From CBFHSF01 sp965658445 (GTDB taxonomy: Bacteria; Bacteroidota; Bacteroidia; Flavobacteriales; Schleiferiaceae), in NCBI GenBank assembly GCA_965658445.1, contig CBFHSF010000011.1:1-64000 (forward strand): DNA of 64,000 bases, written 5' to 3'. Both the position numbers and the translations under genes were made by a program. Shown here one piece after another: positions 52,171 to 60,194 of this stretch; position 1 is the stretch's first letter; every line of letters begins with the position of its first letter. The notes under the pieces are model-generated. The model saw nothing but the letters and a program-made list of their open reading frames with translations, did not search any database and was not told the DNA's origin.

Positions 52171-52752
52171 ATGCTAGGACTCAAATTGCCAACTGATCCA
52201 AGGTGGGCCAACATTGCAGAAAAGAATATTGAAGAGATCTTAACCGATCACGCCTACTGCGAGCAAAAAGCCGCTTCGACGGCGATTTCTATTATGGTAA
52301 CCTATCCTGAGCACAGCGAATTGGTAACCGAAATGGCCGCTTTGGCGCGTGAAGAGATGAGTCATTTTGAAATGGTTCACAAGCGCATTCTCAAAAGAGG
52401 ATATACTTTGGGTCGCGAAAGAAAGGATGAATACGTGGCGAGAATCAATACGTTTTTCCAAAAATCGGGCGATCGCAATGTGAGATTGGTTCAGAGGCTT
52501 TTGATTGCCGCTTTGATTGAAGCTCGCTCTTGTGAGCGCTTCAAGGTTTTGTCTGAGAATATTTCAGACGCTGAACTTTCAGACTTTTACAACAAACTCA
52601 TGATTTCAGAAGCCAATCACTACACGATGTTTTTGAAGTTTGCCCGTCAATTTGGGGGAAGAGAAACCGTAGATGAAATGTGGAATGGCCTTTTGGAATT
52701 TGAAGGACAAGTTATTACCGAGTTTGGAAACAAAGAACACATTCACGGATAA
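52171..52752 (+). CDS. miaE: tRNA-(ms2io6A37) hydroxylase MiaE
   Basis: 193 residues from the ATG at 52171 (MLGLKLPTDPRWANIAEKN); the open frame from 52093 overlaps the promoter. It is a ferritin-like diiron protein: DHAYCEQKAAS, AREEMSHFEMVH and EARSCERFKVL supply Glu31, Glu62/His65 and Glu117-type ligands, and EANHYTMF the last Glu/His. MiaE uses O2 to hydroxylate the isopentenyl group on A37. Its upstream partner miaA is at 35.3 kb. Confidence 0.94.
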   Translation: MLGLKLPTDPRWANIAEKNIEEILTDHAYCEQKAASTAISIMVTYPEHSELVTEMAALAREEMSHFEMVHKRILKRGYTLGRERKDEYVARINTFFQKSGDRNVRLVQRLLIAALIEARSCERFKVLSENISDAELSDFYNKLMISEANHYTMFLKFARQFGGRETVDEMWNGLLEFEGQVITEFGNKEHIHG

Positions 52753-52784
52753 ATAGGATAAAACCAAAACATTAAAATATACCT

Positions 52785-52816
52785 AGGAGTGCCCTCCCAA
52801 TAAAAACACTCCTTTT
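52785..52816 (+). terminator. Weak hairpin between miaE and gcvT
   Basis: AGGAGTG (52785-52791) pairs with CACTCCT (52807-52813) across a 15-base loop, then TTT. It may terminate miaE or attenuate gcvT, which starts 15 bases later. Confidence 0.5.
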
Positions 52817-52830
52817 AAATTTTACATCGT

Positions 52831-53913
52831 ATGAAAAATACAGCATTAACCGCCGTTCACGAAAAGTTAGGCGCCAAAATGGTTCCTTTTGCAGGATACA
52901 ATATGCCTGTTCAATACGAAGGCGTTGTTGCAGAACACCAAACCGTAAGAGGTGGCGTGGGCGTTTTTGACGTAAGCCACATGGGTGAATTCATCATTTC
53001 GGGTCCCAAGGCATTGGATCTCATTCAGAAGGTGACCTCTAACGACGCTTCTAAACTCGTACCCGGGAAAATTCAATACTCTTGTCTTCCCAATGACAAA
53101 GGCGGAATCGTTGATGACCTCTTGGTTTACAAGATGAACGAGGAAGAGTACATGTTGGTGGTTAACGCCTCTAACATTGACAAGGACTGGGATTGGATTT
53201 CCTCTCACAACGACATGGGGGCTGAAATGGTAAACGTTTCTGACGCCATTTCTCTCTTGGCCGTTCAAGGACCCAAAGCAGCTGAGGCGCTTCAGTCTTT
53301 GACTGACATCGACTTGGCGGATATGAAGTACTACACCTATGAGCAAGGAAAATTTGCCGGCGTGGACAACGTAATCGTGAGTGCTACAGGATACACCGGA
53401 GCGGGTGGCTTTGAAATTTACTTCCCCAATGGAGTGGCTGAAGAGATTTGGGACAAGGTTTTGGAAGCGGGTGCTGATTTTGATATTAAGCCCATCGGCC
53501 TTGGTGCGCGTGATACATTGCGCTTGGAAATGGGATTCTGCTTGTACGGAAACGACATTGACGATCAGACCAGCCCTCTAGAAGCGGGATTGGGTTGGAT
53601 TACCAAGTTCACTAAGGACTTCATCAACTCAGAAAACCTAAAAGCACAAAAAGAAGCGGGAATTACACGTCGCTTAGTAGGCTTTGAATTGATCGATAGA
53701 GGAGTGCCTCGTCAAGGTTACCCCATTGCCAATGAGGCAGGAGAAGAGATTGGTGTGGTTACTTCTGGAACCATGGGGCCTTCTGTACAGAAGTCCATCG
53801 GTATGGGATATGTTCCCGTAGATATGAAGGCTGAAGACACTGAAATTTACATCGTAGTGAGAAAGAAGAAGCTGAAAGCCAAAGTGGTAAAGCTTCCATT
53901 CTACAAGGGATAG
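52831..53913 (+). CDS. gcvT: Glycine cleavage system aminomethyltransferase (T protein)
   Basis: 360 residues. Family motifs: GAKMVPFAGYNMPVQYEGVVAEH at the start, VFDVSHMGEF, LLAVQGPKAAE, SATGYTGAGGFEIYFP, GLGARDTLRLEMGFCLYGNDID and the C-terminal GVVTSGTMGPSVQKSIGMGYVP. It transfers the methylene group from aminomethyl-GcvH to THF, giving 5,10-methylene-THF. The lipoylated H protein it works on needs lipA (26.1 kb). gcvH and gcvP are not in the window. Confidence 0.97.
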   Translation: MKNTALTAVHEKLGAKMVPFAGYNMPVQYEGVVAEHQTVRGGVGVFDVSHMGEFIISGPKALDLIQKVTSNDASKLVPGKIQYSCLPNDKGGIVDDLLVYKMNEEEYMLVVNASNIDKDWDWISSHNDMGAEMVNVSDAISLLAVQGPKAAEALQSLTDIDLADMKYYTYEQGKFAGVDNVIVSATGYTGAGGFEIYFPNGVAEEIWDKVLEAGADFDIKPIGLGARDTLRLEMGFCLYGNDIDDQTSPLEAGLGWITKFTKDFINSENLKAQKEAGITRRLVGFELIDRGVPRQGYPIANEAGEEIGVVTSGTMGPSVQKSIGMGYVPVDMKAEDTEIYIVVRKKKLKAKVVKLPFYKG

Positions 53914-53951
53914 TATTCCAAAGAATAGAAATTTATACTTCAAAATATTAA

Positions 53952-53978
53952 AGGCGTCGATTTTTCGGCGCTTTTTTT
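53952..53978 (+). terminator. Terminator after gcvT
   Basis: GCGTCGA, a short T loop, then TCGGCGC (one wobble) and T7. Confidence 0.85.
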
Positions 53979-54027
53979 GATTATCAATATACAAGTTGCG
54001 GTATTCTTATGTGTTTTCGTTAACTTT

Positions 54028-54051
54028 TCACATTGTATTTAATGAATGTGA
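54028..54051. promoter_or_regulatory. Inverted repeat upstream of lrp, likely operator
   Basis: TCACATT (54028-54034), 10 bases, AATGTGA (54045-54051); extending both arms by three bases gives TTTTCACATT against AATGTGATAA (9 of 10). It lies 12 bases upstream of the regulator's ATG, as expected of an autoregulatory site. Confidence 0.55.
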
Positions 54052-54062
54052 TAAGATTTTAG

Positions 54063-54551
54063 ATGGAATTAGATAAACTCGACAAATTAGATAAGCAGAT
54101 ACTCAAGCATTTACTTCAAGATGCACGAAAGCCCTACACAGAAATTGCCAAGGAATTGGTGGTCAGTCCGGGGACTATTCACGTTAGGCTCAAGAAAATG
54201 GAGAGAATGGGCCTGATCAAAGGGACTTCACTAAGCGTCGATTACGACAAGTTGGGATATTCTTTCATTGCCTATGTTGGGATTCAATTGTCTCAAACAT
54301 CAAAAGCCCTAAAAGCCATTGATGATTTGCGAAAAATCCCAGAGGTAACCGTAGCCAATCTCACAACCGGTAAGTTTTCTATCTTCTGTAAGATTCGATG
54401 TGTGGATACTCCGCACGCAAAGGAGGTAATCTATAAGATTAACGATATAGAAGGCGTGTACCAAACAGAAACCATGATTTCGTTGGAGGAGTGCATCAAT
54501 TCCAATAAAGCCTTGTTGGAAAAAATCATTTCCGAAGAGAATGATTTCTAA
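54063..54551 (+). CDS. Lrp/AsnC family transcriptional regulator
   Basis: 162 residues. The winged helix LDKQILKHLLQDARKPYTEIAKELVVSPGTIHVRLKKMERMGLI is at the N-terminus, and the ligand-binding RAM domain follows (FIAYVGIQLSQTSKALKAIDDL, VTVANLTTGKFSIFCKIRC). Such proteins sense amino acids or related metabolites and often control their own genes; the inverted repeat just upstream fits. It is followed by a methyltransferase gene 50 bases on. Confidence 0.95.
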   Translation: MELDKLDKLDKQILKHLLQDARKPYTEIAKELVVSPGTIHVRLKKMERMGLIKGTSLSVDYDKLGYSFIAYVGIQLSQTSKALKAIDDLRKIPEVTVANLTTGKFSIFCKIRCVDTPHAKEVIYKINDIEGVYQTETMISLEECINSNKALLEKIISEENDF

Positions 54552-54601
54552 AATAAATTAAGCTTCAAACAGACATCCAATACTTCAAATTAACTGGACT
54601 C

Positions 54602-55198
54602 ATGAAACAGCATTGGAACAACATATTTGCCACCAAGAGCCCCAAGGAGGTTTCTTGGACACAGCCCAAACCAGAGCCTTCACTTACGTTAATCCAAAGT
54701 TTACAATTACCACTAGACGCTCGCATTATTGAAATGGGAGGGGGGAGTAGTTTACTTCCCGATTTCCTTATCAAAATGGGTTTCCAAGATATCACGGTTG
54801 TAGATATATCGGCGGAAGCTTTAAACATCTCGAAGGAGCGCGTAGACTCTGCTTCGGTTCAATGGGTGGAATCTGATATGAGAGATTATTCACCCGACGG
54901 ATCCTATGATCTTTGGCACGATAGAGCGGCCTTTCACTTTTTAACCGAACCTGAGGACATTGCGAATTACGTCGCCAAGGTAGAAGAGTCGGTAAAAGGG
55001 TATTTGATCATTGGCGCTTTCTCGGAAAACGGACCGTTGAAGTGTAGTGGATTGCCGGTTTCTCGATATTCTGAAGAATCCCTTCAAGACCTCTTTAAAA
55101 ATTCCTTTGAAACCATAGAAACCTTCACCCTAGATCACACCACGCCTTTTGATACCCAACAGAATTTTGTTTTTGGGGTGTTTAGGCGTAGGGACTAG
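54602..55198 (+). CDS. Class I SAM-dependent methyltransferase
   Basis: 198 residues. Motif I is IIEMGGGSSLLPDFLIKMG, followed by the acidic strand VVDISAEALNISKER and WVESDMRDY. The start HWNNIFATKSPKEVSWTQ and the segment YDLWHDRAAFHFLTE are typical of a widespread small-molecule methyltransferase group (thiopurine methyltransferase-like). The substrate cannot be predicted. It ends at the edge of a repeat-rich stretch. Confidence 0.88.
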   Translation: MKQHWNNIFATKSPKEVSWTQPKPEPSLTLIQSLQLPLDARIIEMGGGSSLLPDFLIKMGFQDITVVDISAEALNISKERVDSASVQWVESDMRDYSPDGSYDLWHDRAAFHFLTEPEDIANYVAKVEESVKGYLIIGAFSENGPLKCSGLPVSRYSEESLQDLFKNSFETIETFTLDHTTPFDTQQNFVFGVFRRRD

Positions 55199-55352
55199 GA
55201 AAACAGTTAGCAGTGAAAAGTGAGGACCTGTCCCGATAGATATCGGGAGTGGGGCCTCCGGCCCCGCCCCAGGTGAATTTCGGAAAACATTCAAAACAAA
55301 GGCGAAAAGTAAACGTCTACTATCGGTAATACTCGGATGTAAATGGAAAAGC

Positions 55353-55545
55353 CGGGGCGTGTACCACGCCCTCCCCATTCCAAGTTATGACAATTGAAAC
55401 TCCCAAGCGTCATTTAATCAGCTGTATTCGTTTGTTTTCGGGCTGAAACCCTAAGCAAATTGTGTCGTCTGAAAGCGTTTACTTGACGGGTTTCAATTCG
55501 CGAATGTCGTAGCTTGAGACCGGGGCCTGGGGTGCAGCCCCAGGA
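55353..55545 (-). repeat. Dispersed repeat, copy 2 (inverted)
   Basis: Reverse complement of copy 1 (37574-37767). Here it reads GCCGGGGCGTGTACCACGCC ... CGTTTGTTTTCGGGCTGAAA ... TCTGAAAGCGTTTACTTGAC ... GGGGCCTGGGGTGCAGCCCC. Both copies run from a GGGGCTGCACCCC palindrome to a GCGTGGTACACGC palindrome and lie between convergent genes. The segment next to the first palindrome is least conserved. Confidence 0.85.
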
Positions 55546-55580
55546 GGAGTTTGTTGAGGAACTTGGTAGAACCAACTCCG

Positions 55581-55648
55581 TTGCCTGTTTCCTGATGCCT
55601 GTTTCCTGATGCCTGTTCCCTGATGCCCGTTCCCTGATGCCCGTTCCC
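55581..55648. repeat. 14 bp tandem repeat (two heptamers per unit)
   Basis: Four full units TGATGCC(C/T)GTT(T/C)CC at 55593-55606, 55607-55620, 55621-55634 and 55635-55648, preceded by a 12-base partial unit. The last two are identical. Units of 14 equal two heptamers. Related degenerate units occur at 37872-37902. Confidence 0.85.
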
Positions 55649-55664
55649 CGGTCCCCGTTACCCT

Positions 55665-56582
55665 CTAAAACATCAACCAATGCCCCTTGACAAACCCAGA
55701 TTGTGGTCTGTATTCAATAGCGGGTGCAGGGATTTTAATCCAGTTGAGGCCGTGTAATATCGTATTCCAAAAACGCGATCCGGTTTCTACTCGGCTGAGG
55801 TCCAAATCCAGTGACAAGTACCATTGTTGTTCCCTGGGGATATGCGAGTACTCAGGGGGATTGGAAGAGGCGCCTACCATTCCCGTGGCGCCATAACCAC
55901 CGGCGATGGCCAACCATTTGGGCCACCAGTTGTTGTCTGGAGCAAAAGTCCCCGGGTTTACGGAGAGCCAATAGGTTTGACCGTTGTAATCTTTCAATGC
56001 GCTTTCTGGGCCTCCATTGCCCAATAATTCGGGATTCAATGCGGCGTAGGATGTAGGGTAGTAGGAGTACTTCAATCGCATTCTCTGTTCTTTCCATCCC
56101 AACTGTTGACCTATAAAAAGGGCGGTACCGGCCGTATTGGCCGCCATGTCTCCCCAAGAAAACCCCCAGCCATCGGATGTGCCATCCATTATTTCAACAA
56201 TTCCCAAATAGGTAAATCCAACCATTCCACCGTACCAAACGGCTTGGTTTTCCTTAACCCCAGACCAATGCAGTAGGTCGTAGCTGTAAGCTCCCATGGT
56301 ATAGGCCGTCATGGTATGGCCTACTTTGTCAATACCTTCCCAATTGTTGTTGTCGTTGTGAAAGTGAAATCCACCCGAGCTGTAATCAGAATACCAGGTG
56401 CCATAGAGAACGCCTAAGCTAACCACCAAACCACCGCCGACCACACCAGTAGTCCAATACAAGCGCTCTTTGTTTAAAGTGTCTGCGGGTGTCCAAAAAG
56501 AGGTTTTTTGGGGCAAGGTTTGCGATAGGGCTTGCGCCGAAATCAACAGTCCGCAGAACAAACAAAGAACCTTGTTTTTCAT
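55665..56582 (-). CDS. DUF2279 family exported protein
   Basis: 305 residues. Signal peptide MKNKVLCLFCGLLISAQALSQ. The DUF2279 pattern is clear: TWYSDYSSGGFHFHNDNNNWEGIDKVGHTMTAYTMG, later VEIMDGTSDGWGFSWGDMAANTAGTALF, with conserved His and Asp residues in a membrane-embedded helical domain. Family members (YfiM-like) are envelope proteins of unknown function. Its ATG overlaps the mltG stop by 4 bases, so it is the last gene of the dapF operon. Confidence 0.88.
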   Translation of the reverse strand: MKNKVLCLFCGLLISAQALSQTLPQKTSFWTPADTLNKERLYWTTGVVGGGLVVSLGVLYGTWYSDYSSGGFHFHNDNNNWEGIDKVGHTMTAYTMGAYSYDLLHWSGVKENQAVWYGGMVGFTYLGIVEIMDGTSDGWGFSWGDMAANTAGTALFIGQQLGWKEQRMRLKYSYYPTSYAALNPELLGNGGPESALKDYNGQTYWLSVNPGTFAPDNNWWPKWLAIAGGYGATGMVGASSNPPEYSHIPREQQWYLSLDLDLSRVETGSRFWNTILHGLNWIKIPAPAIEYRPQSGFVKGHWLMF

Positions 56583-57583
56583 CGGTAGATTTTATTGCGG
56601 TTGAGCCATTTTACATAGCGCTGCTTGTTGGCATTGTGCTGTGCGTCCGTTTCAGCAAAAGCGTGATAACCAGGGTTGTCCGGATTGGCACACATGTACA
56701 TGTATCTGTGCTTACTTCCTCGTAGGACAGCATTTATGACCTCAGTGTCTGGAACCATAATGGGACTGGGAGGAAGGCCGTAGTTTTGATAGGTGTTGTA
56801 GGGCGAATCAATTTTTAGATCGGCGTATAGCACTCTTCTAATTTCAATATCTCTCCCTTCCGCCAGCTTCTTGGCATAGATTACTGTGGGGTCAGATTGC
56901 AGTCGCCAACCCTTGTTCAATCGATTTAAGTACAAACCTGAAACGGTGTTGTATTCATCCCTTTTGGCGGTTTCTTTTTCTACTATAGAGGCAAGAACGA
57001 CTACTTGTTCTGAAGTAAGACCAATGGATTCGGCCTGAGCCAATCGCTTTTCGTTCCAAAACCTCTTGGATTCCCTTTCCAATCGCTCACAAAGGTCTTC
57101 TGCAGAAAGTGTCCAATACACTTCGTACGTATTGGGAATGAGGTGGTAAATAACATCCTCTCCCCACAGAGATTGCATTTGTTCCCAAATTTCTGATTCC
57201 GAAATCATGACTTGGTCTGCCAGTTTCTTTGCCACTTCTTCGGGGTAATTGGCACTGGTAAAAGTGATGCGAACCGGTTTTTGCAATCCCGCCCTAAAGG
57301 TGTTTACTAAGTCATTATTACTCATTCTCGGTGTGATGATGTAATGACCCGGTTTTGGTGTTTCTAATCCCTTCGCGGAAGCAATATTGGCAAAGCTTTC
57401 CGCATCCGTCAGATAGGGCGTTAAATCTTCCTTTAATTGTTCAACAGAGGTTTCTGGTTGGACGTAAAAGGAAATGGAATCTTCTGCAGAAACGTTGTCA
57501 TTCAGAAGCCAATCGTACGCCAGGTAGGCGAGGGAAGCTCCTCCAAGGATTACAAAGAGTACAATGACAAGGACTTTCTTCAT
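56579..57583 (-). CDS. mltG: Endolytic murein transglycosylase
   Basis: 334 residues with one N-terminal transmembrane helix (VLVIVLFVILGGASLAYLAYDWLL) and a YceG-type catalytic domain: HLIPNTYEVYWTLSAEDL, the catalytic Glu in VVLASIVEKETAKRDEYNTVSGLYLNRLNKGWRLQSDPTVIYA, and SPYNTYQNYGLPPSPI. The enzyme cuts nascent glycan strands to set their length. It is the fourth gene of the minus-strand dapF operon. Confidence 0.96.
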   Translation of the reverse strand: MKKVLVIVLFVILGGASLAYLAYDWLLNDNVSAEDSISFYVQPETSVEQLKEDLTPYLTDAESFANIASAKGLETPKPGHYIITPRMSNNDLVNTFRAGLQKPVRITFTSANYPEEVAKKLADQVMISESEIWEQMQSLWGEDVIYHLIPNTYEVYWTLSAEDLCERLERESKRFWNEKRLAQAESIGLTSEQVVVLASIVEKETAKRDEYNTVSGLYLNRLNKGWRLQSDPTVIYAKKLAEGRDIEIRRVLYADLKIDSPYNTYQNYGLPPSPIMVPDTEVINAVLRGSKHRYMYMCANPDNPGYHAFAETDAQHNANKQRYVKWLNRNKIYR

Positions 57584-57657
57584 TTGTTTTTTGTTTGAAC
57601 GCTTTGGGTGCGGGTGGTGGATGTTTACTTTTTGGATTCTGCTGTGAAAGTTGCTAT

Positions 57658-59628
57658 TTACTGTGCTGAATTCAAGAATTGCATGGCCTTGGCGACTTGA
57701 GAATTCTCTGGATATTTCGCGCTCAGTGGAGCAAGTATTTCTCTGGCGTTTTCCGTTTGTCCAAGATACAGATAATAGGCGGCTAAATTCACCCCACCCT
57801 GCACGTAATCGGGATTTAAATTGACCGCACGCTTCAGAAATTTATAGGCTCGTTCCGTCTGACCTTGGGCTAGGTATAAATACCCCAGATTGGACATGGC
57901 TACTTCTTCATTGGGGTTCATATTGGTCACGTTTTCCAATTCTTTCATTCCCTCTGCTTCCCGGCCGTCAGAGATTAATGCGATGGCGTATTGCAGTCTA
58001 AAGTCTGGATGTTTTGGCGCCAATTCTACCGATCGTTCCAAAAAGAGAAGGGCATTTTTCACATCCTTTTCGGCCTTAAAGCTTTCGCCGATGCGGTAAG
58101 CCGTCCAAGCGTGAAGATTGTTATAGGACGGTTTGTTCAATTTGGATAAGATTACCGAAGGGGTTTCTACCGTCGCCCATTGTACGATTTCTATGGTTTC
58201 GCCACGCAAGAATTTTAATTGAACCCATTCGTTGAAATATTGATTTCTATCCATTCCCTTTGCAATGGTGGCTGCGCTGTCTAGGAGGAAGAACTCCCCA
58301 CCAAATTTCTCGTATTGCTGCATGTAGGCAACCCACCGTGAGCGTTTACTCGGCTTGTCATTATTGACAGATACCAAGGTGATAAACTCTCGAATGGCCT
58401 CCGTCTTTTGATTGTCACCAGGGATTTGAATTTTGTGATCATGTACACTTACGTGAGGTATATCGATGCTGGAGGAAGAGGGCATGTGACAATTGCTGCA
58501 ATCTTCGTTTTCCTCTTGGTAGTCGATTGTATTCGCATGTATTTTAGGGTAATCCGTATGGCAACTTCTACACGAATTATTGTACTGGTCTCTCCCCGTT
58601 TCTTCCACTGAAACATGGGGGTTGTGGCAAGTTACGCAGGTCAGATTTCCATCGGTTTGCAGGAAGCATTCACTCTGTTTTAGCCTGTCCACGTGGCTGG
58701 CCATTATAAAGGATTCTTCGGAATCAGTGTACCTTGGCAAATAGACATCCATTATGTCTTTGAGCATCATGCCGGGCCTAAAGTCGAAGAATGACTTGTC
58801 GGGGGCCAGCACGGCATTTCCTTGAAGGTGGCATCGCTGGCAAATCTGAAACTGTAGCTCATTGCTGAGTTTTTTGGGATTGACGATTGAATAGTCGATT
58901 TCATTTGCCGTATCGGTGATGTCTCCGCGAGTGATTTTGTTTATGTGCAGGTTTCCCGGGCCGTGGCATCTCTCACAATCAATGCCTCCAGGTAAGGAAT
59001 GAAATTCGTTTTCTGAACCCATTTGGAAATCTGTTGGCATGGCGTTGTGACACGACATGCACTCAAGACCGATGATTCTAGAAAAGCGAGAGTTGGCGCC
59101 GTTTTCATATCCTGGAGGCAAATCCCATTTTCCATCCTGGGTGTAGTAGGTCATAGGTGCTTGGAACAACAGATTTCCAACCGCAAATAAATGCGAATTG
59201 GTGTGTTGTCCTGAGCCAATGATGTATTCGATGGGTTGTTCCCATTGGTGAACGGTGTCCTTTCCTTCCATTCTATATTCGAGAATGCGAAGTGCTGAAC
59301 GCTTCCAAAAAGGAGTGTAGTAAAAGTCATTAATGCTGTCGTGAACCACGGGATGACCCGAGAAGTCACCAGAACTCTTGTATCGAGTGGCAATGCCAAA
59401 GGACTTTCCCATCCCCGTTCTCAAGAAGCTGTCATGCTTGTCTGTGTGGCATACTCGACATTGATCCATGCCTACGTACTGGGCAGAATCTCCGTGGTTC
59501 CAATAGGGCAAGTGGGATTCAGTACCTTCAGCCAATAGCACGGAAGGAGAGGTGTCATCGGTGGATTGGCATTGTATCAATACAAAAATGCCCAAAAGAA
59601 CGGCGAGAAGAGTTGCTGTATACCTCAT
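57658..59628 (-). CDS. Seven-haem c-type cytochrome lipoprotein with C-terminal TPR domain
   Basis: 656 residues. MRYTATLLAVLLGIFVLIQC is a lipoprotein signal with Cys20. Seven CxxCH haem sites follow: CRVCH at 57, CMSCH at 190, CERCH at 218, CQRCH at 263, CVTCH at 331, CRSCH at 353 and CSNCH at 377. Several extra His (HDSF, HPVVH, HVDR, PHVSVHDHK) could be distal ligands. From about residue 500, TPR units (AKHPDFRLQYAIALISDGREAEGMKELENV, AMSNLGYLYLAQGQTERAYKFLKRAVNL) form a protein-binding tail. Cytochrome c554-like fold is possible. I infer a periplasmic electron carrier or oxidoreductase; the partner is unknown. Its start overlaps the GNAT stop by one base. Confidence 0.92.
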   Translation of the reverse strand: MRYTATLLAVLLGIFVLIQCQSTDDTSPSVLLAEGTESHLPYWNHGDSAQYVGMDQCRVCHTDKHDSFLRTGMGKSFGIATRYKSSGDFSGHPVVHDSINDFYYTPFWKRSALRILEYRMEGKDTVHQWEQPIEYIIGSGQHTNSHLFAVGNLLFQAPMTYYTQDGKWDLPPGYENGANSRFSRIIGLECMSCHNAMPTDFQMGSENEFHSLPGGIDCERCHGPGNLHINKITRGDITDTANEIDYSIVNPKKLSNELQFQICQRCHLQGNAVLAPDKSFFDFRPGMMLKDIMDVYLPRYTDSEESFIMASHVDRLKQSECFLQTDGNLTCVTCHNPHVSVEETGRDQYNNSCRSCHTDYPKIHANTIDYQEENEDCSNCHMPSSSSIDIPHVSVHDHKIQIPGDNQKTEAIREFITLVSVNNDKPSKRSRWVAYMQQYEKFGGEFFLLDSAATIAKGMDRNQYFNEWVQLKFLRGETIEIVQWATVETPSVILSKLNKPSYNNLHAWTAYRIGESFKAEKDVKNALLFLERSVELAPKHPDFRLQYAIALISDGREAEGMKELENVTNMNPNEEVAMSNLGYLYLAQGQTERAYKFLKRAVNLNPDYVQGGVNLAAYYLYLGQTENAREILAPLSAKYPENSQVAKAMQFLNSAQ

Positions 59629-60194
59629 CAGAATACAAGTTGATAGAATCCAACATCTTCAAAACCCTCCGAACTCCTTGTCCAATCCTTTTTGACACCT
59701 GTTTTTTCAAATCCCAACTTTGAAAAGAGTTTGATGCTCACTGTGTTTTTCTCCGAAATGGAACAATACATCTGATGAACCATCAGGTGGTCCTTTGCAT
59801 ACGAAATCAATAACTCTAAGGATTCTTGCGCATATCCCTTGCCTCGGTCTTCATCCGAGTGGATGAGTATACCAACGCCTACTTTCTGATGAAGCGCATT
59901 GTAATCAAACAAATCAATGCATCCTACAGGTTTTCCGGAACTTCTCTCTACAATGACATATCGAAATTGCCCTGAGGAGAGAATGTTGGTTTGCGCATTT
60001 TCTAGATAAGCCTGCAGCATTTGTAAACTGTAGGGTTGAAGGCGCTCTGAAACCTTCCAATGATCGGGGCTGTTTTCCCAAGCCACCAAATGGGGCAGGT
60101 CTTCAGGTTCTAAAGCTCTAAGAGATATGTTTTCTCCAGTTAACAAGGGCGGAAATGGATTTTGATTACACGCTAAACTGTCCGTCAAAAACAA
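59628..60194 (-). CDS. GNAT family N-acetyltransferase
   Basis: Up to 188 residues. The start is uncertain: no ATG fits, TTG at 60194 or 60188 overlap dapF by 29 or 23 bases, and TTG at 60146 would avoid the overlap. The RimJ/RimL-type domain is clear: ISLRALEPEDLPHLVAWENS, then the acetyl-CoA loop VGVGILIHSDEDRGKGYAQESLELLISYA and MYCSISEKNTVSIKLFSKLGFEKTG. The substrate (protein N-terminus or small amine) is not known. It sits between dapF and the cytochrome gene. Confidence 0.9.
   Translation of the reverse strand: MFLTDSLACNQNPFPPLLTGENISLRALEPEDLPHLVAWENSPDHWKVSERLQPYSLQMLQAYLENAQTNILSSGQFRYVIVERSSGKPVGCIDLFDYNALHQKVGVGILIHSDEDRGKGYAQESLELLISYAKDHLMVHQMYCSISEKNTVSIKLFSKLGFEKTGVKKDWTRSSEGFEDVGFYQLVF

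Larger units (their letters stand above)
55199..55664. other. Repeat-rich 466 bp intergenic stretch between convergent genes
   Basis: Contains the palindrome TCCCGATAGATATCGGGA (55231-55248) followed by GGGGCCTCCGGCCCC, the inverted copy 2 of the dispersed repeat (55353-55545) and a 14 bp tandem repeat (55581-55648). No gene is visible. Confidence 0.75.

Noticed and set aside
52753..52830. Glycine riboswitch upstream of gcvT
   Set aside because: Only 78 bases are available and no conserved riboswitch core is visible; a simple hairpin explains the structure.
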